DNA of 64,000 nucleotides, from contig NZ_JASCIS010000035.1 of NCBI RefSeq assembly GCF_029968015.1, positions 1 to 64,000 on the forward strand. The letters run 5' to 3'. A program made the position numbers and the translations under genes. Of the stretch, positions 37,017-45,230 are shown piece after piece (position 1 is the first letter of the stretch; every line of letters starts with the position of its first letter). A model generated the notes under the pieces. The model did not search any database and was not told the DNA's origin. It saw nothing but the letters and a program-made list of their open reading frames with translations. This DNA comes from Streptomyces luteolus (lineage in GTDB: Bacteria > Actinomycetota > Actinomycetes > Streptomycetales > Streptomycetaceae).

Positions 37017-38360
37017 TCAGGTGGATCCGGAGACCCGGCTGTCGTCATGCGCCAACGGGCCGGTGTGCCCCGCGTAGGCCGCGGGTCCGTAGATGAGGCC
37101 CGCGACTCCCAGGAAGAACCCGGCCACATCGGGGCGGGACCAGCGGTAGGTGACCCCCAGTAGACCGGGGACGGTCGGCAGCGCCCCGCCCGTGGGTTTG
37201 AAATTGCGCAGGGCCAACAGCGTCTTCGCCAGAAAGTCCGCCATGCCCGCCGGGTTCACCGCGATCTTCGCGAGCTGCGCGACGTCGTCCAGCTTGGACC
37301 CGAGGTCCTTCACGATCTTGATGAAGTCCCCGGGAAGGTTTTTGTAGTCGTTCACGGCGACCTGGATGTTCCGGGGGATCCCCTTGACGGCCGTGGGGAT
37401 CTTGAAGAACTCGTCCTTGAGATTGCTGAACTTCAGCAGACTGGTCATCTTGCCCAGGCTGCCCACGATCGCGCCCGCGCCGAGAACCAACCCGATCCCG
37501 CTCAGGATCAGGTCGAGCGGATCCCATTCCCCCGTCTCCACGCTCTTGGCGATGTTGATCCCGAACGCCGCGGCGGAGAACGCGAAGGCGCCGATCGTCA
37601 GGGCGAGACCGATGCCCTGCAGGCCTGGCACGAACATGGCAAGCACGCCCAGGATGCCGCCGATGATGCCGAAGGCGAGGCTGAGCTTGTCGCGGATCCG
37701 CTCCCAGAGGCTCTTGCCCGGAACCGCTTCGTCCTCCGCCTCCTCCAGAGCCTGGGCCGCGGTGGCGGCATCCGCCTCGCGTACCTCTCGCGCGTCCTCG
37801 GCGAGCAGACGGGCGGCGTCGAGGTCCGCCTGGGCGTCGTCGACGTTGCCCTGCGCCGTGGACTGTTCGGACCTGGCCTGGTCCAGGGCCCGCTTCGTCT
37901 CCTGCTTCAGAGCCTCGTCGTCCGGGGGGACCGTGGTCCCGTCCAAGGCTCCGACCTCCATCTCGGCCGCAAGCAGCGCCGCCGTGGCCGAATCCAGCCG
38001 GCCCTTGGCGTCCCGCCCGTCGCGCAAGGCGTCGTCGGCCCTTCGCTGCTGGGTGCGCAACGAGTCCGCGTAGGTGTCGAGGGCGCCGGCCGCCCGGTCG
38101 TACGAGCTGTTCAGCTTGCGCACCTGATCGGCCAGATCGCCGAGCTTGTCCCGGAGTTTGTCCATGGACTTGCCCTCGCCCACCTGATCGGCCTCAAGGC
38201 CGGAGACCAGGGGGAGGATGTCGCCCGCGTCGTCCGCCACGGAGCGATAGCTCCTCGCGAGTTTGTCCAGGATCTCCGCGTCACCCGGAGTCGGGTCGTC
38301 CGAGAACCCGAAGACTTCTTCCCAGTCGGACACCAGCGGCCGAACCATGGTCGCGCTCAC
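37017..38360 (-). CDS. putative T7SS substrate with helical N terminus and hydrophobic core
   Basis: 447 aa. The start is GTG 38360, overlapping the upstream stop (GTGA); ATG 38348 is possible. Residues 1-215 are helical and heptad-rich, with RSYRSVADDAGDILP resembling the N-terminal signal region of Streptomyces T7SS-exported proteins. A Gly-rich hydrophobic block (about 228-270, FGIIGGILGVLAMFVPG) and two further hydrophobic stretches (about 284-303 and near the C terminus) follow. No known toxin domain is seen. It is last in an operon after two WXG100-like genes and a putative chaperone. It could be a membrane-active effector or a structural partner. Confidence 0.75.
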   Translation of the reverse strand: MSATMVRPLVSDWEEVFGFSDDPTPGDAEILDKLARSYRSVADDAGDILPLVSGLEADQVGEGKSMDKLRDKLGDLADQVRKLNSSYDRAAGALDTYADSLRTQQRRADDALRDGRDAKGRLDSATAALLAAEMEVGALDGTTVPPDDEALKQETKRALDQARSEQSTAQGNVDDAQADLDAARLLAEDAREVREADAATAAQALEEAEDEAVPGKSLWERIRDKLSLAFGIIGGILGVLAMFVPGLQGIGLALTIGAFAFSAAAFGINIAKSVETGEWDPLDLILSGIGLVLGAGAIVGSLGKMTSLLKFSNLKDEFFKIPTAVKGIPRNIQVAVNDYKNLPGDFIKIVKDLGSKLDDVAQLAKIAVNPAGMADFLAKTLLALRNFKPTGGALPTVPGLLGVTYRWSRPDVAGFFLGVAGLIYGPAAYAGHTGPLAHDDSRVSGST

Positions 38361-39031
38361 TTTCCCTTGCTCTCGACTGCCGCCGCGTCCTCGAAGCGGA
38401 AGGACTCGGCGATCGCGTCGAAGACGTCGTAGAACTGGTCGGCCAGGTGCACATTCGGCGTGGAGCTCGAAAGCACCAGGTACTCCTGGCTGTTCGGCAC
38501 CGGCATCAGGACGTGGTGCACCGCCGTGGGGATGCGCCTCCCCTTGTGCTCCAGTTCCTCGATCCTGGTGATCCGCCCGGCGCCGCCGACCCCGGCGAAC
38601 TCCACCAACTCCACCTCGCCCGGCGGCAGGCCGGTGCCCTCGGCGTCCTTGCTCAGCTGGATGCCGGCCGCGACGACGAGCTCCGCCAGGTCGTCGGCCT
38701 GCTCCTCGGGTACGGAGATCCGCAGCACCAGTGACGTGGCGCTGAGTACCAGAGGCCCGGATGACCCGGTGCCGAGGATCCTGAGCATCCCCGCCGCCTG
38801 CAGTGCGCCCTTCGCGTACGCCTCGCGTGCGGTGCGCCGGGTGTTGCGGATCAGCTCGTCCACCTGCTCGCGCGTGAGCTGCGGCACGTGTCGTACCTGG
38901 GCCTCGACCCGGCGGCGTATCGAGGCGTCCCGGGTGTTCGGGTCGAGGTCCAGATGCCACCAGGACGCGGGGAGCCGCAGCCTGTATCTTGCGGGCGCGC
39001 CCGGCGGCCGCTCCGTGACCGGCTGCGTCAT
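38357..39031 (-). CDS. putative T7SS accessory/chaperone-like protein
   Basis: 224 aa soluble protein of unknown family. Helical first half (TREQVDELIRNTRRTAREAY) and a beta-rich second half (TAVHHVLMPVPNSQEYLVLS, then DQFYDVFDAIAESFRFE). The second half recalls small Mog1/PsbP-like folds that act as chaperones or adaptors, but this is only a shape impression. It overlaps the downstream cargo gene by 4 bases, implying coupled synthesis, so a chaperone or immunity partner is the favoured guess. Confidence 0.7.
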   Translation of the reverse strand: MTQPVTERPPGAPARYRLRLPASWWHLDLDPNTRDASIRRRVEAQVRHVPQLTREQVDELIRNTRRTAREAYAKGALQAAGMLRILGTGSSGPLVLSATSLVLRISVPEEQADDLAELVVAAGIQLSKDAEGTGLPPGEVELVEFAGVGGAGRITRIEELEHKGRRIPTAVHHVLMPVPNSQEYLVLSSSTPNVHLADQFYDVFDAIAESFRFEDAAAVESKGK

Positions 39032-39069
39032 GACACATGTCCCTTCTGCCCGTGGGCATTCATCGGGGT

Positions 39070-39369
39070 TCAGGCCTTCTCGCCTGATTCGTCAAGGGCG
39101 TTGACGGCTTCCTGGTCCGTCGTCGTGAAGTTGTCGGAGATCGTCTTGGTGTTCTCCGAGAAGACCTTCACGTTGTCCTGCACCTTCTCGTGGCCCTTGC
39201 CCCAGGCTTCGTCGAACGCTTCGACGGCGTCGGCGAGCTTCGAGTCGCCCACGTCGTCCCTCGATCCGACATGGCTGAGCCGCGCGGTCTTGCTGATCCG
39301 CTCCCCCAGGCTCTCCAGCGTCTTGGCCGTCTCGTTCAGGTCCGCGACAGGGACGATGATGCTGGTCAC
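39070..39369 (-). CDS. WXG100-like T7SS protein (second of pair)
   Basis: 99 aa from GTG 39369, with AGGAGGAA 6 bases upstream. Two predicted helices flank the turn: AFDEAWGKGHEKV carries a WGKG variant of the WXG turn at mid-length, and the C-terminal helix has VKVFSENTKTISDNF. Size and two-helix hairpin match the ESAT-6/CFP-10 class. It is separated from the first WXG100 gene by a long hairpin. Confidence 0.8.
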   Translation of the reverse strand: MTSIIVPVADLNETAKTLESLGERISKTARLSHVGSRDDVGDSKLADAVEAFDEAWGKGHEKVQDNVKVFSENTKTISDNFTTTDQEAVNALDESGEKA

Positions 39370-39401
39370 TGATTCCTCCTGATCGGCGCTCAGGCCTCCG
39401 C

Positions 39402-39447
39402 AGTCCGGTCCCGCCCCCCTCCGGCAGGAGAGGGGCGGGACCGGACT
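39402..39447 (-). terminator. intra-operon hairpin between the two WXG100-like genes
   Basis: A perfect 16-bp stem (39402-39417 AGTCCGGTCCCGCCCC with 39432-39447) and a 14-nt loop, in the 87-bp gap. It begins 10 bases after the stop of the first gene. There is no T run. It may be a partial terminator or an mRNA-stabilising element giving more of the first protein than of the later products. Confidence 0.75.
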
Positions 39448-39456
39448 CGAGGCACA

Positions 39457-39756
39457 TCAGCCGATGGCGCCGGACGTCTGGCTGTCCGTGTCGACGAAGG
39501 CGTCGGCGACCTGCTGGATGAACTCGCTGACGCCCTGCAGACCCTCGATCGCCTCCTGCGTACCGTTCTTGTACTCCTCCCAGAACGGCCGGAACTTCGT
39601 CTCGGAGCCGGGGGTCGCGTAGGCCGCCTCGACCATCTCCTCCATCTTGGTGTTCGCCTCGTGGAGGCTCTGCTGCATGAGTTCCTTCTGGGTCTTCAGC
39701 CAGGCGGAGGCCTCGCGCATCTCGTCCGGGCTGATCTTGATGTTGCCGTCGGCCAT
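39457..39756 (-). CDS. WXG100-family T7SS protein (EsxA-like)
   Basis: 99 aa from ATG 39756, with GAGGAGAGGA just upstream. It matches the WXG100 layout: helix 1 (ISPDEMREASAWLKTQKELM), a turn containing PFWEEYKNG where the usual W-x-G is replaced by WEEYKNG, and helix 2 (AIEGLQGVSEFIQQVADAF), the last with the hydrophobic spacing of T7SS export signals. It is first in the leftward operon. Confidence 0.88.
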   Translation of the reverse strand: MADGNIKISPDEMREASAWLKTQKELMQQSLHEANTKMEEMVEAAYATPGSETKFRPFWEEYKNGTQEAIEGLQGVSEFIQQVADAFVDTDSQTSGAIG

Positions 39757-40005
39757 GTCCGTTCCTCTCCTCGTTCGGTCCGTTCCCGGGCTACGGACCC
39801 CCAGAGGCACGCGCACCCGTTACCGGGCACTACGGAACGTCCGTCAGCTCGGTTCACCGCTGTTGCGAAACGGTGACAAACCAAGGCATCACCCCCGGCC
39901 TGGCGCACTCCTGCTTGCCGATGGCCCCCAGCTGTCCCCCGGTCGGCACGCGCGGGTGAGGATGGGGGAGAACAAGCGGGTCAGGATGAGTGTGGAGCGG
40001 ATGGC

Positions 40006-40224
40006 ATGCGGTTGACGGTGTTCTGGCAGCGGATGGAGGAGCACTTCGGTGCTTCGTACGCCGATTCGTTCGCGCGCGATCATGTGATGTCCGAGCTCGG
40101 CGGGCGGACCGTGCACCAGGCGCTCGACGCCGGCTGGGAGACGAAGGACGTCTGGCGCGCGGTGTGCAACGCGATGGGCGTACCGGCCGACAAACGGGGC
40201 ACCCTCCCGGAGGAGAAGCGCTGA
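40006..40224 (+). CDS. DUF3046 family protein
   Basis: 72 aa. The sequence FWQRMEEHFGASYADSFARD and TVHQALDAGW identifies DUF3046, a small actinobacterial protein regularly found near recA (Rv2738c in M. tuberculosis). Function is unknown. This marks the return to the conserved chromosome after the T7SS region. Confidence 0.9.
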   Translation: MRLTVFWQRMEEHFGASYADSFARDHVMSELGGRTVHQALDAGWETKDVWRAVCNAMGVPADKRGTLPEEKR

Positions 40225-40681
40225 CGCGCGGCGAGGGCATCCCGCGGCGCCTCACGCGCGGTGGGAGTTCCGAAGCGGGTCACGCGTGGTGAGGGGTTCC
40301 GGGGTGGCGCATGCGTGGTGAGGAGTTCCGGGGTGGCTCACGCGTGGTGAGGAGTCCGGAGGCGGGTCACGCGCGGTGAGGGGTTCCGAGGTGCGCACGC
40401 GCGGTGAGGAGTTTCGGGCTCGCGCATGCGTGGTGAGGAGGTTCGGGCTCGCGCACGCGCGGTGAGGAGGTTCGGGCTCGCGCATGCGTGGTGAGGGGTT
40501 CCGGGGTGGCGCACGCGCGGTGACGAGTTCCGGTGGCGCACGCGCGGTGACGGGTCTCCCGGCGGGCGACGGCCACGGCTTCGCGGCGGGCGACGGCCAC
40601 GACACCTGACCTCGGCCGGATGAGGTGCATCACGCCCGGACAGCTGCCGGATTGTCGGTGGCGTACGCGAGACTGGTCGGC
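40225..40681 (+). other. 457-bp intergenic region filled by a repeat array
   Basis: It contains the repeat array described at 40249-40560, then a 24-base direct repeat-like pair (GCGGGCGACGGCCACG at about 40562 and 40585) and the promoter region of the AI-2E gene. No gene is seen. Confidence 0.6.
40249..40560 (+). repeat. array of eleven imperfect ~30-bp repeats
   Basis: The core CAYGCGYGGTGA recurs eleven times at about 24-33-base spacing, alternating CACGCGCGGTG and CATGCGTGGTG. Variable linkers (GGAGTTCCGGGGTGGCG or GGAGGTTCGGGCTCGCG types) form two sub-families. It is noncoding on either strand. Confidence 0.85.
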
Positions 40682-41947
40682 GTGGCAGCCAGCAAAGCAC
40701 CCAGTGAGACCGTCGCGCAGGACAGCGGCCCGCCCTCGACGCCCCCCGAGGGGCCCGCCTCGGCGTGGGCGGGACAGCGCATGCCGCGGTGGCTGCCGCG
40801 CGCCATGGTGCTCGCGCTGGCCCTGTTCGCCTGCTTCCAGCTCGGCAGCTGGGCCTTCCACCAGCTGACCGGCCTGTTGATCAACATCCTGATCGCGTTC
40901 TTCCTCGCGCTCGCCGTGGAGCCCGCGGTGAGCAGGATGGCGCACCGCGGCATGCGCCGCGGCCTGGCCACCGCCCTGGTCTTCCTCGGCGTGATCGCCG
41001 CGGGAGCGGGCTTCGTCGCCATGCTGGGCTCGATGCTCGCCGGGCAGATCGTGGAGATGGTCGAGGACTTCCCGCAGTACCTCGACTCCGTGATCAGCTG
41101 GATCAACACCACGTTCCACACGGAGCTGTCCCGGGTCGAGCTGCAGGACAGCCTGGTGCACTCGGACTGGCTGCAGAAGTACGTGCAGAACAGTGCGACG
41201 GGCGTCCTGGACGTCTCCGCGCAGGTCCTGGGCGGCCTCTTCCAGCTCCTGACGATCCTGCTCTTCTCGTTCTACTTCGCGGCGGACGGCCCGCGCCTGC
41301 GCCGGGCGCTGTGCTCCGTGCTGCCGCCCGCCAAGCAGGCCGAGGTGCTGCGCGCCTGGGAGATCGCCGTCGACAAAACGGGCGGCTACCTGTACTCCCG
41401 CGGCCTGATGGCCCTGATCTCCGGCGTCGCGCACTACATCCTGCTGGCGGCGCTCGGCGTCTCGTACGCGCCCGCGCTCGCGGTGTGGGTCGGCCTGGTC
41501 TCGCAGTTCCTGCCCACGATCGGCACCTATCTGGCGGGCGCCCTGCCGATGCTGATCGCGTTCACGGTCGACCCCTGGTACGCGCTGTGGGTGCTCGTCT
41601 TCGTGGTGGTCTACCAGCAGTTCGAGAACTACATGCTGCAGCCCAAGCTGACCGCCAAGACCGTCGACATCCACCCGGCGGTGGCGTTCGGCTCGGTCAT
41701 CGTGGGCACGGCCCTGCTCGGCGCGGTCGGCGCCCTGGTCGCGATCCCCGCCGTGGCCACGCTCCAGGCGTTCCTCGGCGCCTACGTGAGGCGGTACGAC
41801 GTGACGGACGACCCGCGCGTGCACGGCCACCGCAGGCGCGGCGCGGGCCCGCCGCTCGTCCGCCTGAGACAGGCCCTGAACACCCGCAGCGACGCACCCC
41901 CGCCGCCCCAGCAGCGCACCGCGGAACCCCCGGACCAGGACCTCTGA
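40682..41947 (+). CDS. AI-2E family (PerM-like) membrane transporter
   Basis: 421 aa if started at GTG 40682; GTG 40661 and GTG 40625 are in frame. About eight membrane helices with family marks: a paired N-terminal helix block, the conserved LFSFYFAADGPRLR region, LGVSYAPALAVWVGLVSQFLPTIG-type segment and VVVYQQFENYMLQPK near the C terminus. The family includes quorum-signal AI-2 exporters and Na+/H+ antiporters; the substrate here is unknown. The C-terminal 50 residues are basic/Pro-rich. Confidence 0.88.
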   Translation: MAASKAPSETVAQDSGPPSTPPEGPASAWAGQRMPRWLPRAMVLALALFACFQLGSWAFHQLTGLLINILIAFFLALAVEPAVSRMAHRGMRRGLATALVFLGVIAAGAGFVAMLGSMLAGQIVEMVEDFPQYLDSVISWINTTFHTELSRVELQDSLVHSDWLQKYVQNSATGVLDVSAQVLGGLFQLLTILLFSFYFAADGPRLRRALCSVLPPAKQAEVLRAWEIAVDKTGGYLYSRGLMALISGVAHYILLAALGVSYAPALAVWVGLVSQFLPTIGTYLAGALPMLIAFTVDPWYALWVLVFVVVYQQFENYMLQPKLTAKTVDIHPAVAFGSVIVGTALLGAVGALVAIPAVATLQAFLGAYVRRYDVTDDPRVHGHRRRGAGPPLVRLRQALNTRSDAPPPPQQRTAEPPDQDL

Positions 41948-41951
41948 CCCG

Positions 41952-41975
41952 GCCCCGGCCGACCAGGGCCGGGGC
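41952..41975. terminator. terminator between convergent AI-2E and small membrane protein genes
   Basis: A perfect 9-bp stem GCCCCGGCC/GGCCGGGGC with loop GACCAG in the 45-bp gap. Confidence 0.75.
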
Positions 41976-41992
41976 ATCGCCGTACGAGGTGA

Positions 41993-42229
41993 TTAGTTCC
42001 CGTACGGGGAGTCCGTCCGGTCAGGCCGGGGCGTGCCCGCGCGGCGGGTCAGCACCAGGGGAGTGCCGATCGCGCCCGCCACGGCGAGGTAGAGCGGCAT
42101 CAGTTTGAGGGCGAACGGCATGTCCGCGTCGAACGCGAGACGGGCCGTGGCCCCGATCGCGGCGGCCACCAGCTCACCGGCGAAGAAGCCACCGAACAGA
42201 CCGCCGAGGACGCCGAGTACGTACTTCAC
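41993..42229 (-). CDS. small membrane protein downstream of cydAB
   Basis: 78 aa from GTG 42229, with GGAG 9 bases upstream. Two hydrophobic helices: VLGVLGGLFGGFFAGELVAAA and ALKLMPLYLAVAGAIGTPLVL. It is 45 bases after cydB on the same strand. It could be a small accessory subunit such as CydX/CydH, but it resembles neither clearly; family not recognised. Confidence 0.65.
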   Translation of the reverse strand: MKYVLGVLGGLFGGFFAGELVAAAIGATARLAFDADMPFALKLMPLYLAVAGAIGTPLVLTRRAGTPRPDRTDSPYGN

Positions 42230-42274
42230 GAGAGCTCCAGGGTGAGGCAGAGGGGAATCGGGCGGCAGGCGGGC

Positions 42275-43069
42275 TCAGATGTACGAGGGTCTGGTCACCC
42301 GGTGACGGAACGTGTGCCACGTCCACGCCTGCACGGCGAGCAGCAGCGGCGTCACCACCAGGAGCGCCGGTACGAGGAACGCGAGCGTGGTGCCGTCCGC
42401 GGCCGACTCCGTGAGCGGCAGCGCGACACCCGCGGACAGCGGCAGCGCGGCCATCAGCGCACCGGTCAGGGCGAACGACTGCCAGGGCCGCCCGCCCCGA
42501 CCCACCAGCACACGCGCGCGTGCGTACGGGTCTCCGGTCAGCCGCATCGCGGCGAAGCCGAGACCGTGGGCCGCGAACAGGGCGGCGACGGCGAGCGCCG
42601 TGAGCAACGCCACCGGACCGGACGCCGTGGTGTCGGCGGAGCCGGTGAACAGCGCGGCGAGCAGCCAGCCCCAGGCGAGCGCGACGGCCCAACTCCCGCA
42701 CACCACCGCGGTGTCGCATCCCGCGCGCCACCAGGAGCCGCCCGCACGCCCGCGCAGCCACAGCCCCGCGTCGCGCACCACCCAGCCCGCGAGGAGCGGT
42801 ACCACGACGGCGAACTGCCCGCTCAGCAGCTCGCCCTCGAGCTCCGGGAAGCAGCCGATGAGCAGCCCCGCGGTGGCGACCAGCCACACCTCGTTGCCGA
42901 GGAAGAACGGCGCGAACGACGTCAGCACCAGGCGCCGTTCGCCGTCACCACGCCCGAGGTAGGGCGCGAGCATGCCGGTGCCGATGTCGGCGCCGCCGAG
43001 CACGAAGTACCCGGCCGCGAAGAACGCGAGGAGGCCGACGGCCAGGGTTTCGAGGGTCGAGGTGTCCAT
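42275..43069 (-). CDS. cydB: cytochrome bd oxidase subunit II (short form)
   Basis: 264 aa, about seven or eight membrane helices. The first helix GYFVLGGADIGTGMLAPYLG is the subunit II signature. It is shorter than the usual 330-380 aa. It follows cydA after 8 bases. With CydA it forms a quinol oxidase of high oxygen affinity. No cydCD ABC genes needed for assembly lie nearby, so those must be supplied from elsewhere. Confidence 0.88.
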   Translation of the reverse strand: MDTSTLETLAVGLLAFFAAGYFVLGGADIGTGMLAPYLGRGDGERRLVLTSFAPFFLGNEVWLVATAGLLIGCFPELEGELLSGQFAVVVPLLAGWVVRDAGLWLRGRAGGSWWRAGCDTAVVCGSWAVALAWGWLLAALFTGSADTTASGPVALLTALAVAALFAAHGLGFAAMRLTGDPYARARVLVGRGGRPWQSFALTGALMAALPLSAGVALPLTESAADGTTLAFLVPALLVVTPLLLAVQAWTWHTFRHRVTRPSYI

Positions 43070-43077
43070 GGCGCTCC

Positions 43078-44385
43078 TCAGTAGCTCGCGGCGGCGAGAG
43101 AGTCGGCAGGGTCCCGCTCCGCGGCCCGCTCGTCGTGGCCGAGCCCGCGGTCGACGGGCCCCACGCGCGCGTGCCGCACGAGCAGCCACACATTGACGGC
43201 GGCGAGCAACGCGAACAGGGAGGTGAAGACGATCAACGAGGTGCGCATCGCGCCGGGAGACACCGAGGAGACCGCGTCCTCGGTCTTCAACAGGCCGTAC
43301 ACGACCCAGGGTTGGCGCCCTGCCTCACGGAACACCCAGCCGCTGATCACCGCCACGTACGGCAGCGGAACCGCCGCCATGAGCGCCAGGTGCCAGAGCC
43401 GGAAGCGGTAGACGGTCCTCTTGAAGCAGGCGAGCACGAAACCGGCGATGCACAGGTACATCATCAGCGCGAAGGCGAGCAGCATCAGAATGCCCGCACC
43501 GCGCGTCCAGGCCTCCGAAGGGACGTAGTCACCGGGGCCGAAACGGGCCACCATGTCGGCCTGGAGACGGGCCACTTCAGCCGCCTTGCTGCTGAAAACC
43601 GCCTCCTTCATGGGCTGCATCACGGTGAACTGCACCCCGCCGAAGGCCGCCGCGACGAACAGCGCGGGAAGCGACACGAACACCCCGATGCGCAGGCTGC
43701 GCCCGAAGAACTCCCACTCGGGGGAGCGCTTGAACAGGTGGTACGCGCTCACCCCCGCCATGAAGAACCCCGCGGTGAGCAGCGCGCCCGCCACGATGTG
43801 CCCGAACGCGAGGAGCGTGCTCGGGTTGGTGAACACCGCCGCGGCGTCCCCGATGACCAGCCTGCCGCCCGACTCCCGGTATCCCACGGGGTTGTTGAGG
43901 AAGCCGTTCGCGACGAGGATCCAGTACGCGGAGGCGTACGCGGTGAGGGTGACCACCCAGATCAGCGCCAGATGGACCCAGCGGTTGAACCGGTGCCAGC
44001 CGAAGATCCACAGGCCGAGGAAAGTCGACTCCACAAAGAAGGCGACGACTGTTTCGAGCGCCATGGAGGCCCCGAAAACGTCCCCTGCGTAGTGCGTCAG
44101 TCCGCTCCAGCTGAGGCCGAACTGAAACTCCATGACGATGCCGGTGACGATGCCGACCGCGTAGTTGATGACGTACAGCTGCCCCCAGAACCGCACCATG
44201 CGCGCGTGCAGCACGCTGCCGCTCAGCGTCGCCCGCGTCTGCAGGCACGCCACCAGCGTGGCGAGGCCGAGCGTGAGGGCCACGAACAGGAAGTGTCCGC
44301 CCGCGGTGAGGGCGAACTGCAGCCGCGCCAGGTCGAGGGTTTCCGGGGCCGCTGGGCCGCTCGCGAAAGTCAGGGATGGGTCCAC
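43078..44385 (-). CDS. cydA: cytochrome bd oxidase subunit I
   Basis: 435 aa from GTG 44385, about nine membrane helices. The heme d/b595 region shows LARLQFALTAGGHFLF (His19 equivalent) and ETVVAFFVESTFLGLW (Glu99 equivalent). The b558 methionine region shows GWVFREAGRQPWVVYGLLKT. The Q loop is of the short type. It is first of a cydA-cydB-small membrane protein set lying 125 bases after a two-component system on the same strand. Confidence 0.92.
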   Translation of the reverse strand: MDPSLTFASGPAAPETLDLARLQFALTAGGHFLFVALTLGLATLVACLQTRATLSGSVLHARMVRFWGQLYVINYAVGIVTGIVMEFQFGLSWSGLTHYAGDVFGASMALETVVAFFVESTFLGLWIFGWHRFNRWVHLALIWVVTLTAYASAYWILVANGFLNNPVGYRESGGRLVIGDAAAVFTNPSTLLAFGHIVAGALLTAGFFMAGVSAYHLFKRSPEWEFFGRSLRIGVFVSLPALFVAAAFGGVQFTVMQPMKEAVFSSKAAEVARLQADMVARFGPGDYVPSEAWTRGAGILMLLAFALMMYLCIAGFVLACFKRTVYRFRLWHLALMAAVPLPYVAVISGWVFREAGRQPWVVYGLLKTEDAVSSVSPGAMRTSLIVFTSLFALLAAVNVWLLVRHARVGPVDRGLGHDERAAERDPADSLAAASY

Positions 44386-44510
44386 CCCGTCAGCGTCCGC
44401 GTACGGCTCCGGTGGCGGCGTCGGCCGCCGGTGGACAGTCCGCGTACCCCCTCAGTTGCGGGTGCCGTCCTGCGCGTACTCCGAAAGTTGCGCGCACGCG
44501 CGGTGGCGGA

Positions 44511-45230
44511 TCAGGTCAGCCAGCCCGGGGTGATCATCCCGGACTCGTAGGCGAGGATGACCAGTTGGGCCCGGTCTCGTACGTCCAGCTTCGTCATGAT
44601 CCGGCTCACGTGCGTCTTCGCCGTGGCGGGGGACAGGACGAGGCGCCGGGCGATCTCGTCGTTGGAGAGCCCGGCGCCGACCAGGCCCATCACCTCCCGC
44701 TCGCGCTCCGTCAGCGCGTTGAGGCGGGGGCTGGGGTCGGGCTGCCTGCTGCGGCCCGCGAACTCGGCGATGAGGCGGCGGGTCACGGCGGGCGCGATCA
44801 GCGCGTCACCGCGCGCCACGACGCGCACTCCGTGCAGCAGCTCCATCGGCTCGGTGTCCTTGACCAGGAACCCGGAGGCACCGGCGCGCAGCGCCCCGTA
44901 CACGTAGTCGTCCACGTCGAAGGTCGTGAGGATGACGACGCGCACGCCCTCCAGGGACGTGTCCCCGGTGATGCGGCGGGTGGCCTCCAGGCCGTCGACT
45001 CCCGGCATCCGGATGTCCATCAGGACCACGTCGGGGAGCAGCCGGCGGGCGAGCGCGAGCGCCTGATCGCCGTCGGCTGCCTCGCCGACCACCTCGATGT
45101 CGTCCTCGTCCTCCAGGATCGAGCGAAATCCCGCTCTCACCAGTGTCTGGTCGTCGGCGAGGACGACGCGGACCGCTCTCCCGCCCTCGGGCCCGGTGCC
45201 GGATTCCGGCGGTCCCTGCGTGGCTGTCAC
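44511..45230 (-). CDS. NarL/LuxR-family response regulator
   Basis: 239 aa from GTG 45230, overlapping the kinase stop (GTGA). Receiver domain with VVLADDQTLVR, phospho-Asp in VVLMDIRMPGVDG and K in FLVKDTEP. LuxR helix-turn-helix with LTEREREVMGLVGAGLSNDE and TAKTHVSRIM. It is translated with the upstream kinase. Confidence 0.94.
   Translation of the reverse strand: MTATQGPPESGTGPEGGRAVRVVLADDQTLVRAGFRSILEDEDDIEVVGEAADGDQALALARRLLPDVVLMDIRMPGVDGLEATRRITGDTSLEGVRVVILTTFDVDDYVYGALRAGASGFLVKDTEPMELLHGVRVVARGDALIAPAVTRRLIAEFAGRSRQPDPSPRLNALTEREREVMGLVGAGLSNDEIARRLVLSPATAKTHVSRIMTKLDVRDRAQLVILAYESGMITPGWLT

Noticed and set aside
40249..40560. Possible CRISPR array (regular ~30-bp units)
   Set aside because: There are no unique spacers of constant length; linkers repeat too, the units differ at several bases, and no cas gene is present.
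40367..41977. 536-codon antisense frame over the AI-2E gene
   Set aside because: Arg/Gln/His-rich mirror sequence; the opposite strand codes a typical eight-helix transporter.
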